Shown: piece after piece, positions 1 through 5,407 of the stretch | Numbering within the stretch: position 1 is the stretch's first letter | Layout of the letters: each line of letters starts with the position of its first letter | Assembly (NCBI GenBank): GCA_964453645.1 | Contig: CAYVRJ010000016.1 | Coordinates: forward strand, 1 to 26,619 | Origin: CAYVRJ01 sp964453645 | GTDB taxonomy: Bacteria > Bacillota > Clostridia > Christensenellales > JAWKQI01 | Length of the DNA stretch: 26,619 nucleotides | Reading direction: 5' to 3' | Program-made: the position numbers and the translations under genes | Notes under the pieces: model-generated | Told to the model about the DNA's origin: nothing | Seen by the model: only the letters and a program-made list of their open reading frames with translations | Database searches by the model: none

Positions 1-1
1 T

Positions 2-53
2 AAAAAAGTGAACCCCCTTTGTTAGTTTTTTGTCTAACAATTGGGGTTCACTT
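2..53 (-). terminator. Long-stem terminator of the holin-like peptide transcript
   Basis: The outer arms at 6-16 and 43-53 (AAGTGAACCCC and its complement) and inner arms at 19-25 and 34-40 (TTGTTAG/CTAACAA) together form a stem of about 18 bp. Read on the minus strand it is followed by a run of T. It lies 14 nt past the stop codon of the small peptide gene. A long stable 3' hairpin is usual in type I toxin mRNAs. Confidence 0.85.
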
Positions 54-66
54 CACAGGTCAGCGG

Positions 67-138
67 TTATTTTTTTGCATTTATTAGGATTACAGCCAGT
101 AAAACCATAAACATGATTAATACTACTAAGTACTCCAT
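67..138 (-). CDS. 23-residue holin-like membrane peptide (candidate type I toxin)
   Basis: The gene encodes 23 residues: MEYLVVLIM at the N-terminus, one hydrophobic helix at about residues 4-19, and an NAKK end. Length, start MEYLV-like, single helix and Lys tail match the putative holin-like toxin family (TxpA/BsrG type), whose members insert into the cell's own membrane and are held off by an antisense RNA. The start is set by GGGGAGGTGG just upstream (144-153). That ribosome site can pair with CTTCCCC at 166-172, so translation may need the leader to unfold. It has its own promoter and a strong terminator, giving an mRNA of about 210 nt. The family call rests on peptide form, and I did not find a clear antisense RNA promoter on the plus strand. 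Confidence 0.7.
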   Translation of the reverse strand: MEYLVVLIMFMVLLAVILINAKK

Positions 139-146
139 AAACACCA

Positions 147-172
147 CCTCCCCTCATATTCATTGGGGGAAG
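147..172 (-). promoter_or_regulatory. Hairpin hiding the toxin-like gene's ribosome site
   Basis: On the minus strand CTTCCCC (166-172) can pair with GGGGAGG (147-153) across a 12-nt loop, with one G-U pair. The second arm is the core of the Shine-Dalgarno sequence. Such occlusion is a known feature of type I toxin mRNAs; here it is inferred from base pairing alone. Confidence 0.5.
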
Positions 173-220
173 AAGACTCCGCCTACCGTGCATCTTTGGC
201 ACTCTTATTCGGTATGGCTG

Positions 221-250
221 ATTATACCACAATTCGACAATGTTTGTAAA
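221..250 (-). promoter_or_regulatory. Sigma-A promoter of the holin-like peptide gene
   Basis: On the minus strand TTTACA (245-250) and TATAAT (221-226) are 18 nt apart. The expected transcript starts near 214, giving a leader of about 75 nt before the 23-residue gene. Confidence 0.75.
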
Positions 251-261
251 TAAAATAGTGA

Positions 262-292
262 AAAAGAGAGCAGTTTCCCGCTCTCCCCGTTT
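262..292 (-). terminator. Terminator downstream of the cupin gene (copy of the leuS terminator)
   Basis: Minus-strand GAGAGC/GCTCTC stem with a GGGAAACT loop followed by TTTTT. It is nearly the same sequence as the leuS terminator at 919-949 and probably came with the duplicated leuS tail. Confidence 0.8.
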
Positions 293-336
293 TATATCTA
301 TTGGCGATTCTGCCCAGAACAATCCTGGCCTTTTTT
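293..336 (-). pseudogene. Remnant of a second leuS 3' end
   Basis: About 36 nt starting at 300 match the end of the intact leuS (979 onward) at about 31 positions, including the codons for KKA...GRIAN. The homology begins just after the cupin stop codon and continues into the matching terminator, but about 18 nt including the leuS stop are missing. It is too short to be functional and marks a duplication of the leuS tail around the cupin gene. Confidence 0.75.
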
Positions 337-347
337 GATTACTCACA

Positions 348-803
348 TTAGGTTTGAACATTTGGTTGGGGTTTCTTCTCCTGAACGGTACCCCGGGGGT
401 GCTGGGTGGGCGCATAAATTGAATACAGCTTGATGGGCCTATTGCCCATGTTGATCATATTATGCCATGTCCCTGCTGGAACAAAGGTGGCATACCCCGG
501 ACAGGCATTTTGTTGATAGTTTAGGGCATTCATATTGTTGCCCATCTTCACAACTCCACACCCATCCACAATATACAAAAACTGATCCAGCGTTGGATGG
601 ATCTCAAGCCCGATATCCTCCCCCACAGGGATTGTCATCAGCGTCAATTGAAGATGTTCACCCGTCCACAGGGCGGTTCTAAATGTGTTGTTTTGCTGGG
701 TAACCTTATTTAAGTTGACCACCAAGGGTTCTGGCCCGTAGTCCGTAATATCGCCTTTTCTGTATGTATTCATGTTGCACTGGCAATTGTTCATTATATT
801 CAT
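348..803 (-). CDS. Cupin-domain protein
   Basis: A single-domain cupin of 151 residues. Cupin motif 1 is seen as GLEIHPTLDQFLYIVDG with H69 and D73/Q74 (the second His of the usual HxH is missing), and motif 2 as PAGTWHNMIN with H114. The fold is a small beta-barrel, often metal- or sugar-binding; the substrate cannot be read from sequence. The N-terminus is rich in Asn, Met and Cys. The start at 803 was chosen because GGAATGGAG lies 7 nt before it; a frame-open start at 839 has no ribosome site. The gene has its own promoter and the shared structured leader, whose small ORF overlaps the start as ATGA. It sits between intact leuS and a decayed leuS tail, so it was probably inserted there. Confidence 0.8.
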   Translation of the reverse strand: MNIMNNCQCNMNTYRKGDITDYGPEPLVVNLNKVTQQNNTFRTALWTGEHLQLTLMTIPVGEDIGLEIHPTLDQFLYIVDGCGVVKMGNNMNALNYQQNACPGYATFVPAGTWHNMINMGNRPIKLYSIYAPTQHPRGTVQEKKPQPNVQT

Positions 804-872
804 AAAAAAACTCCATTCCGCCGTTTGCGTACGGCACAAATCGTCATTTAAGAATCTTTCACGATAGTCTCC
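804..872 (-). promoter_or_regulatory. Structured leader element, copy 1 (cupin)
   Basis: On the minus strand: AGGAG (868-872), GTGAAA, then a hairpin GCCGT-ACGCAA-ACGGC (820-835), GGAATGGAGTT (809-819) and the cupin start. A small ORF from ATG at 847 encodes MTICAVRKRRNGVFL and stops at 800, overlapping the cupin ATG by the ATGA junction. Copies 2 and 3 lie before the permease and superoxide dismutase genes. Confidence 0.65.
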
Positions 873-892
873 TATCCATCAAGTCCTCTTAC

Positions 893-922
893 AGTATATG
901 TATGAATCGAGCAAGGGTGCAA
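893..922 (-). promoter_or_regulatory. Promoter of the cupin gene
   Basis: Minus strand TTGCAC (917-922), 18-nt spacer, TATACT (893-898). The -35 box overlaps the T-run of the leuS terminator. A start near 886 gives a leader of about 83 nt that contains the whole structured element. Confidence 0.65.
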
Positions 923-949
923 AAAAAGAGAGCAGTTTCCCACTCTCTC
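919..949 (-). terminator. leuS terminator
   Basis: Minus-strand GAGAG-AGT / ACT-G-CTCTC stem with one bulged G, loop GGGAA, followed by seven T. It starts about 20 nt past the leuS stop codon. Confidence 0.8.
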
Positions 950-966
950 GTTTCGTTTCTCTTTTG

Positions 967-3375
967 TTATACCACGAAATTGGCAATTCTGCCCGGAACG
1001 ATAATGGCCTTTTTCACCGGCTTACCCTCCAAGAACTTAGACAGTTCGGGAGTGTTCAGGATATAGTCCTGGATTTGTTCCTTGGAATATTCAACGCTAA
1101 TATCAAAGTTTGCCTTTAACTTTCCGTTCACCTGCATTGCCATATTCACCGTCTGTTTGATCAGTGCACGTTCGTCGCAAACCGGATACGTTTCTTTAAA
1201 GATGGACGTTTCGTTGCCGTACAACTGCCATAATTCTTCACAGAAGTGGGGCGCAAATACGCACAGCAGCTTTAACAGCTCGGAAGTGTAGGGCTTTAGT
1301 GCAGTTGCATATTCATCTACATATTTATACAATACGTTGGTATATTCCATCAGCCGGGCAATGGCCGTGTTGAAGGAAAAGACTTCTACGTCTTGCCGTA
1401 CGTGTAACGTGGCGTAGTTTAGGGCATAGTTCAGATCATCGGCAACATCTTTTGGCAGTGTCCCCTCGGCCGATACCCTGTTGCACAAACGCTCCACCCG
1501 CTCTAAATAGCGGTGAATGGCCTTTATGCCGTCGTCGTTCCACGGTCCCCCCTCGATATAGGAGAAACCAAAGCCCAAGTACATGCGAAAGACGTCTGAG
1601 CCGTATTTTTCGATATAGGAATCGGGAGAAATAACGTTACCCCGGGATTTAGACATCCGCTCCCCATCTGGCCCTAGGATGACCCCTTGGTGTACCAAAC
1701 GGGTAAAGGGCTCTTCAAAGTTTAACAGTCCCATGTCGTGGAACGCCTTGGTGAAGAACCGTGCGTAGAGCAAATGCATGCAGGCGTGTTCCGCACCGCC
1801 CACGTATACGTCTACGGGCAGCAATTGATTGATCTTTTGGGTGTTAAACGCTTCCCTGTCGTTTTTGTTGTCGGGGTAGCGCAAGTAATACCAAGAGGAG
1901 CACACAAAGGTGTCCATGGTGTCGGCATCTCGCTTGGCGCTCTTGCCGCACTTGGGGCACTTGGCGTTCATAAACCCTTCGTGCTTGAGCAGCGGGGAGG
2001 TACCGTCTGGGGAGAAGTCCACGTCGTAGGGTAATACCACGGGTAAGTCCCCATAGGGCACGGGCACTTCGCCACAATCCTCGCAGTAGACGATGGGGAT
2101 GGGTGCTCCCCAGTAGCGTTGGCGGGAGATAAGCCAATCCCGCAAGCGATAATTCACCTTAAAACCACCCTTATCTGACTCTTTTAATCTTGATAAAATC
2201 CCCTCTTTACCCTGCTCTGTGGTAAGGCCATCGAACTGCTCACTGTTGATGAGGGTTCCGTATTCCACATAGGGTAAATCGTCGGGAGAACCGTCGGTTG
2301 ATTTGATCACCCGCTCGATGGGCAGGTGATACTTAGTTGCAAATTCAAAGTCTCGCTCGTCGTGGGCGGGCACAGCCATGACGCAGCCCGTGCCATACGT
2401 TGCCAAAACGTAATCGGCAATCCAAATGGGGATCACCCGCTTGTTGATGGGGTTGATGGCATAGGCCCCGGTGAACACACCCGTCTTTTCCCGGGTGGTG
2501 GACAATCTGTCGATTTCGTTGGCCTTGGCGGTTTTGGCGATATATGCATCCACTTCTTCTTTGCATTCGGGAGTGGTGATGGTTTGCACCAAGGGATTTT
2601 CGGGGGCTAACACCACGTATGTTGCGCCAAAGAGGGTATCTGCCCGGGTGGTGAACACATCAAAGGTTCCTCCCCCCTGAATTTCAAAGGTGATCTCCCC
2701 GCCCACCGAACGACCTATCCAGTTTTTCTGCATGGCTTTTGTTTTGTGGGGCCAATCTAAGTGCTCCAAGCCGTCCAGCAGACGCTGGGCGTAATCGGTA
2801 ATTTTAAAGAACCACTGGGTTAGGTTCTTGCGCACAACCACAGTGTGGCACCGCTCACACTCCCCATCGATGACCTGTTCGTTGGCGAGAACGGTGTTGC
2901 AGGAATCGCACCAGTTCACCGGGGCTTCCTTGCGGTATGCCAGGCCGTTTTCGTAGAGCTTTAGGAAGCACCACTGGGTCCATTTATAATAGTTTTCTTC
3001 ACAGGTTTTTAATTCAAAGTCCCAATCGAAGGTTGCGCCCATGGCTTTGAGTTGCTTTTCCATGGTTGCGATGTTTTTCTCGGTGGAGTCTTTGGGATGG
3101 ATACCCGTTTTTATGGCGTAGTTTTCTGCGGGCAGGCCGAATGCATCAAAGCCCATGGGGTGAAACACTTCATAACCGCTCATGCGCTTAAACCGTGCGT
3201 ACGTATCTGTTAAGCCATAGTTATACCAATGGCCCACGTGCAGGTTTGCCCCGCTGGGATAGGAGAACATTTCCAGCACGTACAGTTTTTTATCTGCGTT
3301 TGCCGGGTTGAACTGATAGAGTTTTTCCTCTTCCCATTTTTGCTGCCATTTTTTTTCGTTGGATGTGTAGTCCAT
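967..3375 (-). CDS. leuS: Leucyl-tRNA synthetase
   Basis: Cytosolic class I enzyme that charges tRNA-Leu with leucine using ATP. At 802 residues it is full length for the bacterial form. The HIGH-type motif is HVGH at residues 46-49 after PSGANL, and the KMSKS-type motif is MSKS at 574-577. The connective editing domain lies between them, with Cys-pair zinc ribbons near residue 155 (CDSC...CERC) and in the 430-480 region (CEDC...CPKC). The C-terminal anticodon-binding domain ends in GRIANFVV. The start at 3375 follows AGGAGGAG. Only about 15 nt separate the start codon from a terminator-like hairpin, so expression is probably attenuated; no T-box consensus was found. A tRNA-Thr gene is upstream, and the 3' end is partly duplicated beyond the cupin gene. 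Confidence 0.97.
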   Translation of the reverse strand: MDYTSNEKKWQQKWEEEKLYQFNPANADKKLYVLEMFSYPSGANLHVGHWYNYGLTDTYARFKRMSGYEVFHPMGFDAFGLPAENYAIKTGIHPKDSTEKNIATMEKQLKAMGATFDWDFELKTCEENYYKWTQWCFLKLYENGLAYRKEAPVNWCDSCNTVLANEQVIDGECERCHTVVVRKNLTQWFFKITDYAQRLLDGLEHLDWPHKTKAMQKNWIGRSVGGEITFEIQGGGTFDVFTTRADTLFGATYVVLAPENPLVQTITTPECKEEVDAYIAKTAKANEIDRLSTTREKTGVFTGAYAINPINKRVIPIWIADYVLATYGTGCVMAVPAHDERDFEFATKYHLPIERVIKSTDGSPDDLPYVEYGTLINSEQFDGLTTEQGKEGILSRLKESDKGGFKVNYRLRDWLISRQRYWGAPIPIVYCEDCGEVPVPYGDLPVVLPYDVDFSPDGTSPLLKHEGFMNAKCPKCGKSAKRDADTMDTFVCSSWYYLRYPDNKNDREAFNTQKINQLLPVDVYVGGAEHACMHLLYARFFTKAFHDMGLLNFEEPFTRLVHQGVILGPDGERMSKSRGNVISPDSYIEKYGSDVFRMYLGFGFSYIEGGPWNDDGIKAIHRYLERVERLCNRVSAEGTLPKDVADDLNYALNYATLHVRQDVEVFSFNTAIARLMEYTNVLYKYVDEYATALKPYTSELLKLLCVFAPHFCEELWQLYGNETSIFKETYPVCDERALIKQTVNMAMQVNGKLKANFDISVEYSKEQIQDYILNTPELSKFLEGKPVKKAIIVPGRIANFVV

Positions 3376-3388
3376 GTACTCCTCCTGT

Positions 3389-3417
3389 GAAAAAACGCCG
3401 TATGCAAACGACGTTTT
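3389..3417 (-). promoter_or_regulatory. Hairpin plus T-run directly before leuS (candidate attenuator)
   Basis: The minus strand reads AAAACGTCGT-TTGCAT-ACGGCGTTTT, a 10-bp stem with one G-U pair, followed by further T and then the leuS ribosome site. There is no space for a promoter between it and the start codon at 3375, so leuS transcripts must pass through it. It could be an attenuator or a leaky terminator of the tRNA-Thr transcript. Confidence 0.5.
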
Positions 3418-3430
3418 ATTCTCTCATATA

Positions 3431-3585
3431 TATTTGGGGCTTCACCCCAAACCCCACAAGGGGGAATGATTCCCCCTTGACCCCTCTTTTATTGATACTG
3501 TTATAAATTAAATATCTAATACGAAGGGTGCAGGGACAATGTCCCTGCCTAGGGGGTATGGGGGACGAGTAGTCCCCTAAAGCAC
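3431..3585 (-). repeat. Modular palindromic intergenic repeat, copy 1
   Basis: It contains four GC-rich palindromes: GGGGCTTCACCCC (3436-3448), GGGGGAATGATTCCCCC (3460-3476), GCAGGGACAATGTCCCTGC (3530-3548) and GGGGACGAGTAGTCCCC (3561-3577). The stretch TTGACCCCTCTTTT follows the second. The last three modules and that stretch recur in the same relative order, opposite orientation, at 8091-8258. No coding content is seen; open frames across it are incidental. Confidence 0.8.
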
Positions 3586-3598
3586 AACGCCTTAAAAA

Positions 3599-3619
3599 TA
3601 AAGCCAACGAGGGGAATCG
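3599..3619 (-). repeat. Duplicated 3' end of tRNA-Thr
   Basis: A 21-nt exact copy of the last part of tRNA-Thr and its flank (also at 3724-3744), lying about 105 nt downstream of the tRNA. Duplicated tRNA 3' ends are the usual scars of integrase-mediated insertion. The 104 nt between the copies hold a hairpin (CAACACCAA-ATCG-TTGGTGTTG, about 3660-3681) and no gene. Confidence 0.7.
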
Positions 3620-3726
3620 TTTGTGTTCGCTGTCGCTCACGTTTTCACTTGCGGCTACCCAACACCAAATCGTTGGTGTTGAGCTTAACGCCGCTTCGAT
3701 TCCCACAAGTTCCATTCAAATATTAA

Positions 3727-3799
3727 AGCCAACGAGGGGAATCGAACCCCTGACCTGTCGATTACGAATCGACTGCTCTACCGCTAAAGCTACGTTGGC
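3727..3799 (-). tRNA. tRNA-Thr (anticodon CGT)
   Basis: A 73-nt cloverleaf: acceptor GCCAACG/CGTTGGC, anticodon arm GTCGA-TTCGTAA-TCGAC giving anticodon CGT (reads ACG), and T-arm AGGGG-TTCGATT-CCCCT. CCA is not encoded. The 5' flank can fold into a hairpin (3797-3822, AAGTGA/TCACTT) just past the predicted transcription start. Its 3' end is duplicated at 3599-3619. Confidence 0.95.
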
Positions 3800-3822
3800 G
3801 CAAGTGAACACTCACTTACGCC

Positions 3823-3851
3823 AATATAGCATAAAATCGTAAAACTGTAAA
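3823..3851 (-). promoter_or_regulatory. Promoter of tRNA-Thr
   Basis: Minus strand TTTACA (3846-3851), 17 nt, TATATT (3823-3828). Its transcript may continue through the repeat region towards leuS, since I see no other clear promoter for leuS. Confidence 0.75.
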
Positions 3852-3866
3852 GAGTTTTTTAAGTCC

Positions 3867-4985
3867 CTAAGGCCGGTAGATCACCTTGCGCATGGGCAGC
3901 ATTTCAAACTTCATTTCTTTTTCCAGCACGTCGTGAATTTGAGGTATACTCTCCCCCGACCAACCGTACGATCCAAAAGCCAATCCCGTTCTGCCCTTGG
4001 GCGCTAAACCCTTCATATACGTGAGAAACGCTGCAACTTTGGGCAGATAGTTTCTATTGAGGGTGGACGAACCCACGCAAATGTATTTGGCATCGATCAC
4101 CTGTGCCATGACTTTGGAAATGTGGTTGTCCTTTAAGTTAAACACCTGCACGCTCTTACCCTGCTCCGCAAACTCCGATGCAATGTGTTTCGCCATGGTG
4201 TTGGTGGACCCCCACATGGAGTCAAACACAATTACAACCTTGTTTTCATCAAATGTACCGGTTGCCCACTCCTCATACTTTTTCAGTATGGCCTCCAGCG
4301 AATCTGGCGTGCGCCACACCAACCCGTGGCTGGGTGCGATCACATCAATATCTAGCGAAGAGAGGCCGTCCAGTGCGTTTTTCACCTGAGTGCCAAAGGG
4401 CATGACGATGTTGGCATAATAGTCCTGGGCTAAGTCCAGAGCAAAGGGCAAACAAAACTCATCGGCAAATCGCTTTGCACTGGCGTAGTGCTGGCCAAAG
4501 GCATCGTTGGAAAACAAAATCTTGTTCTCCGGGTTATACACGCACATGCTGTCCGGCCAGTGAATCATGGGCAGCAAATGGGCAACAAAGTTATACTTGC
4601 CGCTGCAAATGGTATCCCCCGTCTTCACGGTGGCGAGCTCCCACCCGTCGCCGTAATACGCCCGCAGGCCCTTTTCCCCGTTGGGGGATGTATAGACCTT
4701 TGCCCCTTTGGCGTATTTTAATACTTCCCCGATTGCACCCGAGTGGTCGGGTTCCACGTGGTTGGAGATGACCATGTCGATCTTAGCAGGATCGATTACT
4801 TCCTTAATATTAGCGATCATCTCATCGGCAAAGGGTGCCTTCACGCTGTCGATCAACACGTTTTTTTCGTCGATGACCAAATAGGCGTTATAGGTCGTAC
4901 CGTATGGGGTTTCGTACCCGTGAAATTCCCGGACATCGTAATCGATGGCCCCCACACTGTATATGTTTTTTGCAATTTCCTGCAT
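3867..4985 (-). CDS. Flavodiiron protein (A-type; O2/NO reductase)
   Basis: A cytosolic enzyme that reduces oxygen to water or NO to N2O with electrons from rubredoxin, protecting anaerobes. Of its 372 residues, about 1-245 form the metallo-beta-lactamase-like domain with the diiron ligands: HVEPDH at 76-81, then H in MIHWPDSM, D in FSNDAFG and H in PSHGLVWR. Residues about 249-372 are the flavodoxin domain, with the FMN loop DSMWGSTNT. The ATG at 4985 is preferred over an in-frame TTG at 4997 because GGAG lies 6 nt before it. Rubredoxin is encoded 45 nt upstream on the same strand, so the two form an operon with the expected electron donor. No separate promoter is evident between them. Confidence 0.95.
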   Translation of the reverse strand: MQEIAKNIYSVGAIDYDVREFHGYETPYGTTYNAYLVIDEKNVLIDSVKAPFADEMIANIKEVIDPAKIDMVISNHVEPDHSGAIGEVLKYAKGAKVYTSPNGEKGLRAYYGDGWELATVKTGDTICSGKYNFVAHLLPMIHWPDSMCVYNPENKILFSNDAFGQHYASAKRFADEFCLPFALDLAQDYYANIVMPFGTQVKNALDGLSSLDIDVIAPSHGLVWRTPDSLEAILKKYEEWATGTFDENKVVIVFDSMWGSTNTMAKHIASEFAEQGKSVQVFNLKDNHISKVMAQVIDAKYICVGSSTLNRNYLPKVAAFLTYMKGLAPKGRTGLAFGSYGWSGESIPQIHDVLEKEMKFEMLPMRKVIYRP

Positions 4986-5030
4986 TACAAACTCCAATCC
5001 TCCTTTTTACACACGGCTCATACGAACCTC

Positions 5031-5183
5031 TTACGCTTCTTCAAAAGCATCTTTACCCGCTCCGCACAGGGGGCAGACGTAATCGTCGGGCAGTTCTTCA
5101 AAGGTTGTGCCGGGGGCGTAATCGTCCTCCCCTTTGGATTCGTCGTAAATATATCCGCATAGTGTGCATTCGTACTTCTTCAT
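5031..5183 (-). CDS. Rubredoxin
   Basis: A 50-residue one-iron electron carrier beginning MKKYECTLCGYIYD, with the second metal knuckle YVCPLCGAGKD. The two CxxCG pairs provide the four Fe ligands; length and spacing are typical. The start at 5183 is preceded by GAGGTG. It is the first gene of an operon with the flavodiiron protein, to which it very probably passes electrons; the reductase that feeds it is not in this window. The C-terminus is short and acidic (AFEEA). Confidence 0.96.
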   Translation of the reverse strand: MKKYECTLCGYIYDESKGEDDYAPGTTFEELPDDYVCPLCGAGKDAFEEA

Positions 5184-5215
5184 AGATTTTCACCTCGAGT
5201 ATTTATTTTTTCTTA

Positions 5216-5244
5216 ATTATAATTTACAATTCTCCGCAATACAA
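5216..5244 (-). promoter_or_regulatory. Promoter of the rubredoxin-flavodiiron operon
   Basis: Minus strand TTGTAT (5239-5244), 17 nt, TATAAT (5216-5221). A start near 5209 gives a leader of about 25 nt. Confidence 0.75.
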
Positions 5245-5285
5245 TACCATTTGTTCACAAAAGTATTACGACAAAAATATTTTTT

Positions 5286-5305
5286 AAAGGAAATAAATTT
5301 CCTTT
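5286..5305. promoter_or_regulatory. Perfect palindrome in the permease promoter region (possible operator)
   Basis: AAAGGAAAT-AA-ATTTCCTTT, a 9-bp inverted repeat with a 2-nt centre, too tight for a good RNA hairpin and so more like a protein-binding site. A weak promoter TTCACA-18 nt-TATTTT ends about 5 nt before it. It lies about 100 nt before the permease gene. Confidence 0.4.
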
Positions 5306-5335
5306 GTAGAATTTATTAAGACAAACGAACATTTT

Positions 5336-5406
5336 AGGAGGATTCGCGTGAAAAATTGTTTAATGACTATTTATGCCGTGTGTGAAACGGCGGAATGGAG
5401 TTTTTA
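5336..5406 (+). promoter_or_regulatory. Structured leader element, copy 2 (permease)
   Basis: AGGAGG (5336-5341), GTGAAA at 5348, hairpin GCCGT-GTGTGAA-ACGGC (5375-5391), GGAATGGAGTT (5392-5402), then the permease ATG at 5407. Spacing from AGGAG to hairpin and from hairpin to start matches copies 1 and 3 within 2 nt. Confidence 0.7.
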
Positions 5407-5407
5407 A
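5348..5407 (+). CDS. 19-residue leader peptide overlapping the permease start
   Basis: GTG start with AGGAGG 6 nt upstream; encodes MKNCLMTIYAVCETAEWSF and stops at a TAATG junction shared with the permease ATG. This arrangement suits translational coupling: ribosomes reading the leader would open the hairpin and end at the permease start. The strong ribosome site supports translation, but the equivalent reading frames in the other two leader copies differ, so the peptide itself may not matter. Confidence 0.5.
   Translation: MKNCLMTIYAVCETAEWSF

Noticed and set aside
53..415. 120-residue minus-strand open frame across the cupin end, leuS remnant and toxin-like gene
   Set aside because: It crosses two terminators, a promoter and two better-supported genes in other frames.
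3431..3585. CRISPR-like array of palindromes
   Set aside because: The palindromes differ from one another, spacing is irregular and no cas genes are present.
3416..3715. 99-residue minus-strand open frame over the palindromic repeat and tRNA-Thr tail
   Set aside because: It runs through non-coding palindromes and a duplicated tRNA end, has no ribosome site, and shows no protein-like composition.
3390..3720. T-box riboswitch for leuS
   Set aside because: No T-box consensus or specifier stem was recognised; the region is filled by the palindromic repeat and the tRNA-tail duplicate.
4743..5162. 139-residue plus-strand frame opposite the flavodiiron and rubredoxin genes
   Set aside because: It is antisense to two genes with clear catalytic motifs and has no supporting signals.
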